Positions 18,191 through 27,313 of a stretch of 64,000 nucleotides of DNA are shown here, one piece after another. A program made the position numbers and the translations under genes. The DNA lies in the NCBI GenBank assembly GCA_016771945.1, contig QZLF01000003.1:310001-374000 (forward strand). The letters are read 5' to 3'. The notes under the pieces were generated by a model. The model saw only the letters and a list, made by a program, of their open reading frames with translations. It was not told where the DNA came from and ran no database searches. The DNA comes from Candidatus Leucobacter sulfamidivorax. GTDB lineage: Bacteria > Actinomycetota > Actinomycetes > Actinomycetales > Microbacteriaceae. Numbering within the stretch: the first letter of the stretch is position 1; each line of letters begins with the position of its first letter.

Positions 18191-21100
18191 CTACTCTGCC
18201 GCCGCCGGCTCGGCCGCGGACGCTCCCCAGCCCGCGCGTCCGGCTTCGAGTCGCGCCTCGCGCCGCGTCGCCCGCCGCTCCCGGGCGGCCTCGCGTCGCC
18301 GCTCGACCGCGTAGTAGAGCGTCGGCAGCACGACGAGGGTCAGCACCGTCGACGAGAGCAGGCCGCCGATCACCACGATGGCGAGCGGCTGCGAGATGAA
18401 GCCGCCCGAGCCGGTGATGCCGATGCCCATGGGGGTGAGCGCGAGGATCGTAGCGAGCGCGGTCATGATGATGGGCCTGAGCCTCAGGGACGAGCCGTGC
18501 AGCACGGCGTGCCGCAGCGGCTCCCCGCGCTCCCGCATCTGGTTCACGAGGTCGATGAGCACGATCGCGTTCGTGACGACGATGCCGATGAGCATGAGCA
18601 CGCCGATGAGCGAGGCCACCCCGAGCGGGATGCCGGTCGCGATGAGCAGTAGCAGCGCGCCAGTGGCCGCGAAGGGCACCGAGACGAGCAGCAGCAGCGG
18701 CTGCAGCAGGCTCTTGAAGGTCGCCACCATCACGACGTAGACGATGAGGATCGCCACGAGCAGCGCGATGCCGAGCTGCTCGAAGGCCTCGCTCTGCTGG
18801 GACATGACGCCGCCGATGTTCGCGGTGGCGCCCGGGGGCAGCTCGACCGACTCGAGCGCGGCGTTCACCGCCAGGCCGGCCGTGCCGAGGTCGTCGCCCT
18901 CGGGCTGCGCCGAGACGGTCACCATGCGCGAGCCGTTCTCGGTGCTCACCGTGACCGGGCCGTCCGCGGTCTCCACCGCGGCCAGCGAGTCGAGCCGCAC
19001 CTCGCCCTGCATGGTCGGGATCATGAGCGCTGCGACCGCCTCGGGGTCCGCCGGCGCCTCGCCCTGCGAGAGGTAGATGCCGACGCTCGTGTCGTCGAGC
19101 ACGATCTGCCCCACCTGCGCGGGCTGCATGCGCTGCGCCACGAGCATCGCGACCGCGGCCTCGGTGAGGCCGGCCTGCGCGGCGGCCGCGCGATCCACCT
19201 CGATGGCGAGATAGGGGCGCGAGGCGGCGAGATCGCTCTCGACCTGGATCAGCCCCGGCTGCTCGCGCAGGGCGGTGACGACCGCGTCGCTCGCCTCGGC
19301 GAGCGTCTCCTGGTCGGGCCCCGAGACGTTCACCTGGATGGCGCTCGAGGCGGTCACCCCGCCGCTCGACTGACCCAGCGAGAACTCGCCCGCGTCCTCG
19401 AGCCCGTCGACCGCGTCGCGGACGCTCTGCTGCACCTCGCTCTGCTTCGCATCGGGATCGGTCGTGATCGAGTAGCTGACGGTGCCGTCTCCCCCGCCGC
19501 TGAAGAGCGCGGCGAAGCCGCCGGCGCTGCCGATCGTCACCTGCACCGTCTCGACCTCGGGGATGGCGCCGAGCGCATCCTCGACCCGCTCGGCCTGGGC
19601 GAGCTGCGCCTCGAGGCTCGTGCCCGGCGCGAGGGTCTGGGTGAGGCCGACGGAGTTCTGCTCGTCGGCGCCCAGATAGTTCGTCTTCATGAGCGGCGTC
19701 GCGGCGATCGTGCCGCCGAAGACGAGCGCGGCGGCCAGCAGCGTGATGGCGGGGTGCTTGAGGGTCCAGTCAAGGATCGGTCGGTAGCCGCGCTGCAGCG
19801 CGGTGACGCGCTCCTCGGATTCCGCCGCCGGGAACTGTGCGGCGTGGGCGCCGCCGTGCGCGGGCGCGGCGGGCTCGGAAGCGGCGGGCTCGGGGGTCGG
19901 GACCGGCGCGGGGACCGGATCCGCCGCAGCCGGATCGGTCGCCCCGGCCTGCCGACGGCCCCGCCCCTCGGCCTTGGCCCGCTTGCCCGCGCGCTCGCCG
20001 CGCAAGAACCAGTACGCGAGCACCGGCACGATCGTGAGGGCGACGAGCAGCGAGGCGCCGAGGGCGATGCTCACCGTGAAGGCGAAGGGGCGGAAGAGCT
20101 CGCCGACCATGCCCGACACGAAGGCCATGGGCAGGAAGACCGCGACCGTGGTGACCGTCGACGCCGTGATCGCGCCCGCGACCTCGCGTACGGCGCGCAC
20201 GATGGTGGCGGATCGCTCTTCCACCCGGCCAGGCGCAGAATGCAAAGCATCGCTTTGCGCGCCGATGCCGCCGAGCGCGCCCTCGCGCTCGGTTCTCACG
20301 CTTCCCAGATGCCGCTTGATGTTCTCGATGACGACGATCGAGTCGTCGACGACCCGGCCGATCGAGATCGTGAGCGCGCCCAGCGTGAGCATGTTGAGTG
20401 TGTACTCGGCGAAGTTCAGCCCCACGAAGGTGAACAGCACCGAGACCGGGATGGAGATCGCGGTGACGAGCGTGGCCCGCACGGAGAGCAGGAAGACGAG
20501 GATGACGAGGATCGCGAAGACGAGGCCCAGGAGCCCCTCGGTGGTGAGCGTCTCGACGGAGCGCTCCACGTACGGCGCCTGGTCGAAGACCACCTCGAGC
20601 CGAGCCCCCTGCAACGAGGCCTCGAGCTCGGGCAGCACCTCGCGCACGACGTGCGAGACGTCGACGGTGTTCGCCGCCGAGAGCTTCGTCACGGCTATCG
20701 TGAGCGCGGGCTGCCCGTTCACGCGCGAGATGCTCTGCTGCGGATTCGCCTCGAGCGAGACGTCGGCGACATCGGCGATCGTGACCGTCTCGGAGAGCGC
20801 GGCGAGCGACGCGAGGGCGGCCGGGTCGCCCGCCTGGGCGAGCGCCTGCAGCGCCTGCGCCGCCTGCGGGTCGCGGGCGACCGGCAGGGCGGCGATCTCG
20901 TCGACCGATTCGAGCGCCGACCCCGCCTGCACCGCGAGGGTGCGGTCGCCCTCGGCGACGCTGCCCGCCGCCATGAGCACGCCGCTCTGCTGCAGCGCGT
21001 CGCGGATCGACTGCGCGCTCGCCGATTCGGCGGCCATGCGCTCGGGGTCGAGCGCGATCGTCACACGGTCGCCGCGCGCACCCGAGAGCTGGGCCTCGCG

Positions 21101-21616
21101 GACGCCGTCGAGATCGGCGATCTCGGGCAGCGCGATGCGATCGATCAGCCGCGCGGTCTCCTCGGGATCGACGCCCTCGGGCGGCGTCACCGAGACTTGG
21201 ATGATCGGGAAGTCGTCGATCGATCCCGACATCACGCGCGGCTCGATGCCTTCGGGCAGGATGGCCGAGATGCGCGAGATCGAGCGCTCCACCTTCTGCT
21301 CGGTCGCCGGCAGATCGATGCCGTAGGTGAACTGCGCCACCACCATCGAGGCCCCCGTGGAAGAGGTGCCAGTGGTGCTCTCGAGACCGGGAACGCCCCG
21401 GAGCGCGGTCTCGATCGGGCCGGTGACGTCGTTGTTCACCACCTCGGGCGAGGCGCCCGGGTAGCTCGCGACCACGGCGATCGCGGGGAACTGGACCGAG
21501 GGCATGAGCTCCTGCTTCAGGGAGCCCACGCTCAGCAGCCCGAACACCGAGGCCACGACCGTGACGAGCGCGATCAGCGCCCTGTTCCTGAGGCTGAAAC
21601 GCGCGAGCAGATGCAT
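18191..21616 (-). CDS. RND-superfamily efflux transporter (AcrB/SwrC-like)
   Basis: The 1141-residue protein has the RND layout: an N-terminal helix, a large extracytoplasmic loop, a helix cluster, then the same again. Family motifs include ALVTVVASVFGLLSVGSLKQELMP, PGASPEVVNNDVTGPIE, and the helix 4 proton-relay pair in DDSIVVIENI. In Gram-positive bacteria such single-gene RND pumps (SwrC in Bacillus) export surfactants, lipids or drugs without an outer-membrane partner; none is encoded here. A cytoplasmic loop after the helix 4 region holds an unusual ~30-residue insert with a DNA palindrome at 20242-20258. The ATG at 21616 is chosen because a TACTTT -10 lies five bases upstream, suggesting a leaderless message; earlier in-frame codons encode no membrane-like sequence. 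Confidence 0.9.
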   Translation of the reverse strand: MHLLARFSLRNRALIALVTVVASVFGLLSVGSLKQELMPSVQFPAIAVVASYPGASPEVVNNDVTGPIETALRGVPGLESTTGTSSTGASMVVAQFTYGIDLPATEQKVERSISRISAILPEGIEPRVMSGSIDDFPIIQVSVTPPEGVDPEETARLIDRIALPEIADLDGVREAQLSGARGDRVTIALDPERMAAESASAQSIRDALQQSGVLMAAGSVAEGDRTLAVQAGSALESVDEIAALPVARDPQAAQALQALAQAGDPAALASLAALSETVTIADVADVSLEANPQQSISRVNGQPALTIAVTKLSAANTVDVSHVVREVLPELEASLQGARLEVVFDQAPYVERSVETLTTEGLLGLVFAILVILVFLLSVRATLVTAISIPVSVLFTFVGLNFAEYTLNMLTLGALTISIGRVVDDSIVVIENIKRHLGSVRTEREGALGGIGAQSDALHSAPGRVEERSATIVRAVREVAGAITASTVTTVAVFLPMAFVSGMVGELFRPFAFTVSIALGASLLVALTIVPVLAYWFLRGERAGKRAKAEGRGRRQAGATDPAAADPVPAPVPTPEPAASEPAAPAHGGAHAAQFPAAESEERVTALQRGYRPILDWTLKHPAITLLAAALVFGGTIAATPLMKTNYLGADEQNSVGLTQTLAPGTSLEAQLAQAERVEDALGAIPEVETVQVTIGSAGGFAALFSGGGDGTVSYSITTDPDAKQSEVQQSVRDAVDGLEDAGEFSLGQSSGGVTASSAIQVNVSGPDQETLAEASDAVVTALREQPGLIQVESDLAASRPYLAIEVDRAAAAQAGLTEAAVAMLVAQRMQPAQVGQIVLDDTSVGIYLSQGEAPADPEAVAALMIPTMQGEVRLDSLAAVETADGPVTVSTENGSRMVTVSAQPEGDDLGTAGLAVNAALESVELPPGATANIGGVMSQQSEAFEQLGIALLVAILIVYVVMVATFKSLLQPLLLLVSVPFAATGALLLLIATGIPLGVASLIGVLMLIGIVVTNAIVLIDLVNQMRERGEPLRHAVLHGSSLRLRPIIMTALATILALTPMGIGITGSGGFISQPLAIVVIGGLLSSTVLTLVVLPTLYYAVERRREAARERRATRREARLEAGRAGWGASAAEPAAAE

Positions 21617-21621
21617 GGGGC

Positions 21622-21627
21622 AAAGTA
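21622..21627 (-). promoter_or_regulatory. -10 element of a probably leaderless RND message
   Basis: TACTTT on the minus strand matches TANNNT and lies five bases before the ATG at 21616. This spacing puts the transcription start at or next to the A of the start codon. Confidence 0.45.
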
Positions 21628-21710
21628 TCCCATGCCTTACCTGGCATAGAACTCCAGGCGGATCCGCCGAGGATTCCGCGTGCGGATCCCGAACGCGGGA
21701 TAATCGAGGG

Positions 21711-23045
21711 ATGGCCCGCAGCACCGGCTCCCCCCGACTCGCGTCCCCCCGCCCCCGCGACTCGAGGCGACGCACCCTCGGCGCCGTCACCCCCGCAGAC
21801 TTCGAGCGCCTCGCGCAGCTGCGCCGCATGCAGGCGATCGCGCTCGGCCTGCTCGGGGCGATGGCGGTCGTCTTCGTCGTCGCCTTCGCCCTGCAGGATC
21901 GCTATCCGTGGCTCGGCTTCGTGCGCGCCGCGGCCGAGGGCGGCATGGTCGGCGCGCTGGCGGACTGGTTCGCCGTGACGGCGCTGTTCCGCCACCCGCT
22001 GGGCATCAGGATCCCGCACACCAACCTCATCTCGAACCGGAAGGACGAGATCGGCGAGGGGCTCGGCTCGTTCATCGAGCAGAACTTCCTCGCCGACGAG
22101 GTGGTGCACGACAAGCTCGCCACGATCAGCGGGGCGCGCGCCGCGGGCGAGTGGCTGCGGCGTCCCGGCAGCGCCGAGCACGTCGCCGATCTCGCCTCGG
22201 CCGCGGCACTGGGCGCGCTCACGGTGCTCGACGACGACGACGTGCAGGACCTCGTCGAGGCGCTCGTGCGACGCCACGTCGTGGATCCCGAGTGGGGGCC
22301 GCTGCTCGGACGCGCCATCGAGTCCTTCGTCGAGGGCGAGCACCAGGAGCCCCTCATCGATCTCGCGGCCGAGCGCCTCGAGGACTGGCTGATCCACCAC
22401 CCCGACGCCTTCGATCGAACGGTGTCGGCCCGTCTCCCGGCGTGGCTGCCGGGCATCGCGCAGCGCTTCGTCGACGGCCGACTGCACGTCGAGGCGGTGC
22501 GTTTCGCGCGGGCCGTGCGGGAGGATCCGGATCATTCCTTCCGCGTCGCCGCCCGCGAGTTCCTGGCCGATCTGGCCCGCGATCTCCGCGACAAGCCCGA
22601 GCTGCAGACCCAGCTCGAGGCGTTCAAGCACGAGGTCTTCGACAGCCCCCGCATCCGGGCGCTCGCCGCAAGCACCTGGGCGACGGCGCGCGCCGCGCTC
22701 GTCTCGATGCTCGAGGACCCGCGGAGCGACCTGCGCCGGCGCATGGTCGCGGCTCTCCGCGACTTCGGCCGCCGCCTGCGCGAGGACAGCACGCTGCAGT
22801 TCAAGATCGACGTGTGGGTGATGCAGGTGGTCGAGCACCTCGTGCGCAGCTACCGCCACGACCTCGCGAACGTCGTCACCGAGACCGTGCAGCGCTGGGA
22901 CGCCCGGGAGGCGGCCGAGAAGATCGAGCTGCAGGTCGGCAAGGATCTGCAGTTCATCCGCATCAACGGCACGGTGGTGGGATCGCTCGCCGGACTCGCC
23001 ATCTACACCGTCGCGACGCTCGTCATCACGCCGCTGGTCGCCTAG
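21711..23045 (+). CDS. DUF445 membrane protein
   Basis: The 444-residue protein belongs to DUF445 (YjiN-like). It has a hydrophobic helix near residues 42-60, the conserved GGMVGALADWFAVTALFRHPLGIRIPHTNLI segment, a long amphipathic helical region, and a C-terminal helix (NGTVVGSLAGLAIYTVATLVI). Its function is not known; the helical part resembles membrane-associated scaffolds. The ATG at 21711 follows GAGGG and a GATAAT hexamer six bases upstream, so it may be leaderless. The last four bases (CTAG) are shared with the stop of the convergent gene. Confidence 0.88.
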   Translation: MARSTGSPRLASPRPRDSRRRTLGAVTPADFERLAQLRRMQAIALGLLGAMAVVFVVAFALQDRYPWLGFVRAAAEGGMVGALADWFAVTALFRHPLGIRIPHTNLISNRKDEIGEGLGSFIEQNFLADEVVHDKLATISGARAAGEWLRRPGSAEHVADLASAAALGALTVLDDDDVQDLVEALVRRHVVDPEWGPLLGRAIESFVEGEHQEPLIDLAAERLEDWLIHHPDAFDRTVSARLPAWLPGIAQRFVDGRLHVEAVRFARAVREDPDHSFRVAAREFLADLARDLRDKPELQTQLEAFKHEVFDSPRIRALAASTWATARAALVSMLEDPRSDLRRRMVAALRDFGRRLREDSTLQFKIDVWVMQVVEHLVRSYRHDLANVVTETVQRWDAREAAEKIELQVGKDLQFIRINGTVVGSLAGLAIYTVATLVITPLVA

Positions 23046-23731
23046 AGAGGCGGATCACCGGGCTGGCGCGCGAAGGCGACGGGCAACTGCATGTCCTGCA
23101 CCCGGTCGGCGAGGGCGGTGTGGTCCGCCCGTGTCGTCACCGCGCACAGCGCGACGCGGCAGTCGAGTCCCCCCTGAGCGGGCTCGGGGATCAGCAGTCG
23201 CGCGGTGAAGGATCCCGTGGCCGCATCGTCCCAGCCCTGCGTCGCGAAGTTGCGCCAGGCCCAGTCGTCGGTGATCCAGACGCTGGGCTGCGCCTCCGCC
23301 GGGCTCTCGCCGCCCACGGCCGAGCCTTCGGTCGCGTCTGCGATCGCGGCATCGGGCACCCCGCCCAGGCAGGGCGAGGGACGCTCATCGGGCAGCGAGG
23401 GCACGACGCAGATGGCGACGTAGATGCCGATGCCCGAGTCGAAGCCCGAACCCCGCCCCACGAGCTCGTCGCCGGGCTGCAGCGCGGCCAGTTCGGCGGG
23501 TGCGCCGTCGGGCGTCTCCACCCGCAGCTCGCGCGTGCGCCCGTCGGCGCCCGTGGCGCTGGTCTCGGCGACGAAGCCCTCGGGCACGTCCTGCCCCGAA
23601 CCGCCCGCGCTGCGGTGCGTGAGTATCGGCACGAGCATCGCTGCGGCGAGGGCCACCACGAGCGCCGCGACCACGATCGCGGCGATCAGCACGCGCCGGA
23701 TGATGCGCCGTCTGCTCGGTGATGTGGCCAC
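23042..23731 (-). CDS. Membrane-anchored extracellular protein, possible neocarzinostatin-like fold
   Basis: The 229-residue protein has a basic start (SPSRRRIIRRVLI), one membrane helix (about residues 14-36), and an extracellular domain. That domain shows GDELVGRGSGFDSGIGIYVAICVVPS, two Cys pairs, a Trp-rich WITDDWAWRNFATQGW stretch and a closing CRVALCAVTTRADHTALADR. This pattern is common in Actinobacteria, sometimes near heme-binding HtaA domains, and resembles an immunoglobulin-like neocarzinostatin fold. The role is unknown. The GTG at 23731 is chosen because it immediately precedes the basic anchor. It meets DUF445 tail to tail with a shared CTAG. Confidence 0.65.
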   Translation of the reverse strand: MATSPSRRRIIRRVLIAAIVVAALVVALAAAMLVPILTHRSAGGSGQDVPEGFVAETSATGADGRTRELRVETPDGAPAELAALQPGDELVGRGSGFDSGIGIYVAICVVPSLPDERPSPCLGGVPDAAIADATEGSAVGGESPAEAQPSVWITDDWAWRNFATQGWDDAATGSFTARLLIPEPAQGGLDCRVALCAVTTRADHTALADRVQDMQLPVAFARQPGDPPL

Positions 23732-23867
23732 CCGATCATGATAGTGCGCACAGCCCGCGGCCGTGGCGCCACGTGCTATTCTTGGCACCATACGTCTATT
23801 TCGAAAAGCAAGCCTCGCGCGGCAGCACGGCTGGTGCGCGAGGCCCGAATGTGTAAGGGGGTCACGC

Positions 23868-24053
23868 ATGGGGCGCGGCCGTCAGAAAGCAAAGCACACC
23901 AAGGTCGCTCGGGAGCTGAAGTATTTCAGCCCGAACACCGATCTCTCGGAGCTCGAGAAGGAGCTCGCGGCCCGCAAGGCGGAAGAGGATCCGTGGGCGG
24001 AATACGCCGACAAGTACAACGCGGAGGACGACGACTCCGACGATGAGTACTGA
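23868..24053 (+). CDS. DUF3073 protein
   Basis: This 61-residue protein begins MGRGRQKAKHTKVARELKYF and ends in an acidic run (EDDDSDDEY). It is the DUF3073 family, found next to purM in many actinobacteria (Rv0810c in M. tuberculosis). The basic head and acidic tail suggest nucleic-acid or protein binding, but no function is known. The ATG at 23868 matches the invariant family start; a TATTCT hexamer near 23773 may be the promoter -10, giving a leader of about 85 bases. A terminator follows. Confidence 0.9.
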   Translation: MGRGRQKAKHTKVARELKYFSPNTDLSELEKELAARKAEEDPWAEYADKYNAEDDDSDDEY

Positions 24054-24076
24054 CGAGCGCCGAGCCGACCGCTCGA

Positions 24077-24106
24077 ACGAACGCCCCGCTCCGGCGGGGC
24101 GTTCGT
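24077..24106. terminator. Terminator between DUF3073 and purM
   Basis: Twelve-base perfect arms (24077-24088 and 24095-24106) with a six-base loop, followed by a short T-containing stretch. It lies between two convergent stops and can act on both strands. Confidence 0.85.
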
Positions 24107-24109
24107 CGT

Positions 24110-25219
24110 TCAGCGCGAGTACGAACCGGTGAGGCGAACCGCCCCGCCGTGCACGCCTTTAGCGCCCTGCTCGAAGCCGGCGAGGTCGCGCTCCGAGGTC
24201 GAGATCTCGCCCGCGACCCAGGTGTCGACGCCCTCTGCGCGCAGCTTCGCCGCCACGGCGTCGGCCCGATCGGCAGCGACCACCGCGAACATGCCGATGC
24301 CGAGGTTCCACGCGCCCTCGAGGCTCTCGAGGGTGTGCCCGCCCAGCTCGGCGAGGTGGCGGAAGACGGGCAGCGGCGACCACGACGCGCGATCCACCTC
24401 TACCCATGCGCCGACCGGGAGCACGCGCGCGAGGTTCGCGGCGATGCCGCCGCCCGTGACGTGGCTGAGCGAGTGGACGGCGCCCGCGAGCCCCGGGTCG
24501 CCCAGCACCCGCAGCAGCGGCCCCGTGTAGAGGGCCGTCGGGGTGAGCAGCGCCTCGCCGTAGCTCGCGCCGAGCTCGGCCGAGGGCGCCGTGAACGTGA
24601 TGCCGCGCTCGGCGAGGATGTGCCGCACGAGCGAGAAGCCGTTGGAGTGCAGGCCCGAGGCCGCCATGGCGAGGACGACGTCGCCGCTCCGCACGCGCTC
24701 GGGGCCGAGCAGCTCGTCGGCCTCGACCACGCCCACCGCGGCGCCCGCGACGTCGTAGTCGTCGGGGCCGAGCAGCCCCGGGTGCTCGGCGGTCTCGCCG
24801 CCGACGAGCGCCGTGCCCGTGGCCGAGCACGCCTCGGCGATACCGCGCACGATGTCGGCGATGCGCTCGGGCACGACCCGGCCGCAGGCGATGTAGTCGG
24901 TCATGAAGAGGGGCTTGGCGCCCACGACGACGATGTCGTCGACCACCATGGCGACCAGATCCTGGCCGATGGTGTCGTGCTTGTCGATCGCCTGCGCGAT
25001 CGCGACCTTGGTGCCGACCCCGTCGGTGGAGCTGGCGAGCAGCGGCTTGCGGTATCCGGTGAGCGCCGAGGCGTCGAAGAGCCCGGCGAAGCCGCCGACG
25101 CCGCCCAGGACCTCGGGCCCGTGGGTGCGGGAGACCGCCGTCTTCATCAACTCGACGGCGAGGTCTCCGGCGGCCGTGTCGACTCCGGCCCGGGCGTATG
25201 CGCTGGTCTCTTCACTCAC
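24110..25219 (-). CDS. purM: Phosphoribosylformylglycinamidine cyclo-ligase (AIR synthetase)
   Basis: PurM closes the imidazole ring of purines from FGAM with ATP, forming AIR. The 369-residue protein has the family segments ASSTDGVGTKVAIAQ, GQDLVAMVVDDIVVVGAKPLFMTDYIACG, ALVGGETAEHPG, LAMAASGLHSNGFSLVR and HVTGGGIAANLARVLP. The ATG at 25219 gives the standard start (MSEETSAYARAGVDTAAGD). It is divergent from purF over an 85-base promoter region. This is a usual actinobacterial arrangement. Confidence 0.97.
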   Translation of the reverse strand: MSEETSAYARAGVDTAAGDLAVELMKTAVSRTHGPEVLGGVGGFAGLFDASALTGYRKPLLASSTDGVGTKVAIAQAIDKHDTIGQDLVAMVVDDIVVVGAKPLFMTDYIACGRVVPERIADIVRGIAEACSATGTALVGGETAEHPGLLGPDDYDVAGAAVGVVEADELLGPERVRSGDVVLAMAASGLHSNGFSLVRHILAERGITFTAPSAELGASYGEALLTPTALYTGPLLRVLGDPGLAGAVHSLSHVTGGGIAANLARVLPVGAWVEVDRASWSPLPVFRHLAELGGHTLESLEGAWNLGIGMFAVVAADRADAVAAKLRAEGVDTWVAGEISTSERDLAGFEQGAKGVHGGAVRLTGSYSR

Positions 25220-25242
25220 ATCTCCAGCCTACCGTCGCGCGA

Positions 25243-25248
25243 TACACT
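25243..25248 (+). promoter_or_regulatory. Possible purF -10 element
   Basis: TACACT matches TANNNT. It would give a leader of about 50 bases that carries the purF Shine-Dalgarno (CAGGAGC). A -35 element is not clear. Confidence 0.3.
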
Positions 25249-25303
25249 TGACGGGCCGCGGGGCGCGGCGCTCACCTCACACTCGCAGGAGCAGTCACCC
25301 AGC

Positions 25304-26764
25304 ATGTGCGGCATCGTCGGCATCGTCTCGCAGCGGCCCGTCAACCAGCAGATCTACGACAGCCTACTGCTGCTGCAGCACCGGGGGCAGGACTCCACCG
25401 GCATCGCGACCGCCGACGGCGACCAGTTCCACATGGTGAAGGCGCGGGGCCAGGTGCGCGAGGCCTACCGCACCCGGGACATGCGCGGGCTCATCGGCAA
25501 CGTCGGCCTCGGCCACGTGCGCTACGCGACGAGCGGCAGCGCCGGGCGCGAGGAGGAGGCGCAGCCGTTCTACGTGAACGCGCCCTACGGCATCATCCTC
25601 GTGCACAACGGCAACCTCACGAACACCCGGGACCTCACCACCGGGCTCTACAACGTGGATCGCCGCCACCTGAACACCCACTCCGACACCGAGCTGCTGC
25701 TGAACGTGCTGGCGAACGAGCTGCAGTCGGGCATCTCGGGGCCGTCGCTCACCGCCGACCAGGTCTTCGAGGCGGTCTCGCGCCTGCACGAGCGCGTCGA
25801 GGGCTCGTACGCGGCGATCGCGCTGATCGCGGGTCACGGCCTGCTCGCCTTCCGCGACCCCAACGGCATCCGCCCGCTCGTGCTGGGTCGCCGCGACGGC
25901 GAGAAGGGCGAGGACGAGTGGATCGTCGCCTCGGAGTCCCTGGTGCTCGAGTCGGGCGGCTATGAGATCGTGCGCGACGTCGAGCCCGGCGAGGCGGTGC
26001 TGATCTCGCCGGACGGCTGGATGTACTCCCGACAGTGCGCGGAGAACCCGCGCCTCGTGCCCTGCTCGTTCGAGTACATCTATCTCGCCCGTCCCGACTC
26101 GGTGATGAACGGCATCTCGGTCTACGACGCGCGGCTGCGCCTCGGCGACGTGCTCGCCGAGCAGGTCGCGACGGAGGTGCCCGCCGGCGACATCGACGTG
26201 GTCATGCCGATCCCCGACTCGGCCCGGCCGAGCGCCATGCAGGTCGCGCAGAAGCTCGGCATCGAGTACCGCGAGGGCTTCTTCAAGAACCGCTACGTGG
26301 GCCGCACCTTCATCATGCCAGGGCAGGCGGTGCGCAAGAAGAGCGTGCGGCAGAAGCTCAACGCGATGAGCACCGAGTTCCGCGGCAAGAACGTGCTGAT
26401 CGTCGACGACTCGATCGTGCGCGGCACCACCTCCCGCGAGATCGTGGAGATGGCGCGCTCGGCCGGGGCGTCCTCCGTGACCTTCGCCTCGGCCGCTCCC
26501 CCGGTGCTCTACCCCCACGTCTACGGCATCAACATGCCGACCCGGCGCGAGCTGATCGCTCACGGGCGCACGAACGACGAGGTCGCGCAGGCGATGGCGG
26601 CGGATCGTCTCGTCTATCAGACCGTCGAGGGGATGAACCGCGCGATCCTGAGCGGGCAGAGCGCGATGACGAAGCTCGAGGAGAGCTGCTTCACGGGCGA
26701 GTACATCGCGGGCCACGTGGACGAGGAGTACCTCGCGTGGGTGGAAGCCAACCAGGAGAGCTAG
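25304..26764 (+). CDS. purF: Amidophosphoribosyltransferase
   Basis: PurF makes 5-phosphoribosylamine from PRPP and glutamine, the committed step of purine synthesis. The catalytic Cys is residue 2 (MCGIVGIVSQ), so there is no propeptide to remove. Glutaminase motifs are LQHRGQDSTGIAT, GHVRYATSG and HNGNLTN. The phosphoribosyltransferase half shows VMPIPDSARPSAMQVA, GRTFI and the PRPP loop VLIVDDSIVRGTT. Cys residues in PCSFEYIYLARPDS and SCFTGEY recall the iron-sulfur site of the Bacillus enzyme, but the full four-Cys set is not evident. The 486-residue length is typical. It diverges from purM. Confidence 0.97.
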   Translation: MCGIVGIVSQRPVNQQIYDSLLLLQHRGQDSTGIATADGDQFHMVKARGQVREAYRTRDMRGLIGNVGLGHVRYATSGSAGREEEAQPFYVNAPYGIILVHNGNLTNTRDLTTGLYNVDRRHLNTHSDTELLLNVLANELQSGISGPSLTADQVFEAVSRLHERVEGSYAAIALIAGHGLLAFRDPNGIRPLVLGRRDGEKGEDEWIVASESLVLESGGYEIVRDVEPGEAVLISPDGWMYSRQCAENPRLVPCSFEYIYLARPDSVMNGISVYDARLRLGDVLAEQVATEVPAGDIDVVMPIPDSARPSAMQVAQKLGIEYREGFFKNRYVGRTFIMPGQAVRKKSVRQKLNAMSTEFRGKNVLIVDDSIVRGTTSREIVEMARSAGASSVTFASAAPPVLYPHVYGINMPTRRELIAHGRTNDEVAQAMAADRLVYQTVEGMNRAILSGQSAMTKLEESCFTGEYIAGHVDEEYLAWVEANQES

Positions 26765-26770
26765 ACCCTG

Positions 26771-26801
26771 CTGCCCCCTCCCCCGAAATCGGGGTCGGCA
26801 G
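26771..26801 (+). terminator. Possible terminator after purF
   Basis: A hairpin six bases after the purF stop pairs CCCCGA (26781-26786) with TCGGGG (26789-26794). An outer CTGCC/GGCAG pair extends it across internal mismatches. It could also end the opposite-strand tatA message. Confidence 0.5.
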
Positions 26802-26880
26802 GGGCGGTCGTTCCGCTCGATAACCGACCCGAACGGCCCCGATTCTCCGAGGGTGGAGCCCGGGCGTCGCAGGGTCCGGG

Positions 26881-27282
26881 TTAGGAGGCGCTCCCCGCCT
26901 CGTCCTCGCCCTTCCGCTTCTCGGCGGCGGCGCGCAGCGCCTCGGCCTCCGCCTTCGCGGCGGCGGCTTCCGCCTTCGCCTTCGCCAGCTCCTCCTCGAT
27001 GCTCGCCGTCGCAGGCGCGCCCGCGGCATCGGCGGGCGCGGCGGCGCTCACGGCAGCGCTCGCGGGCGCAGTCCCAGCCTCGGCACGGTTCTCGGTCGCG
27101 GATCCGCCCTCGGCCTGCTCGTTCTTCTCGCCCTTCTCACCGTCGCCGGAGACCTCCTTCTTGAGGATCTTCATCGACTGGCCCAGGCTTCGCGCGAGGG
27201 CCGGCAGCTTCGGCGCACCGAACAGGAGCAGCACGATGAACAGGATGAGGAGGAGGGTAGGGCCTCCGAGGTTGTTGAACAC
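26881..27282 (-). CDS. tatA: Twin-arginine translocase subunit TatA/E
   Basis: TatA forms the pore part of the Tat system that exports folded proteins. The 133-residue protein has one N-terminal helix (LLLILFIVLLLFGAPKLPALARSLGQSMKILKKE) with the typical FGAPKLP hinge and amphipathic helix, then a long charged tail. The tail is Ala/Glu/Lys-rich, longer than in many TatA proteins (~80-95 residues). The second-position Phe (MFNNLGG) fits TatA more than TatB. It is separate from tatC, and lies in a small minus-strand group with two unknown proteins. Confidence 0.9.
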   Translation of the reverse strand: MFNNLGGPTLLLILFIVLLLFGAPKLPALARSLGQSMKILKKEVSGDGEKGEKNEQAEGGSATENRAEAGTAPASAAVSAAAPADAAGAPATASIEEELAKAKAEAAAAKAEAEALRAAAEKRKGEDEAGSAS

Positions 27283-27313
27283 GGCTGAGCGCTCCTTCGC
27301 TGGCGAACGTGGC

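Noticed and set aside
21617..21829. An earlier start for the RND protein
   Set aside because: The extra ~70 residues are Arg/Ser-rich, antisense to the start of DUF445, and the ATG at 21616 has a well placed -10 and a proper membrane start.
19770..22859. A long minus-strand frame crossing the RND and DUF445 genes
   Set aside because: It is out of frame with the RND protein and antisense to DUF445; composition is Arg/Ala/Gly-rich with no family motif.
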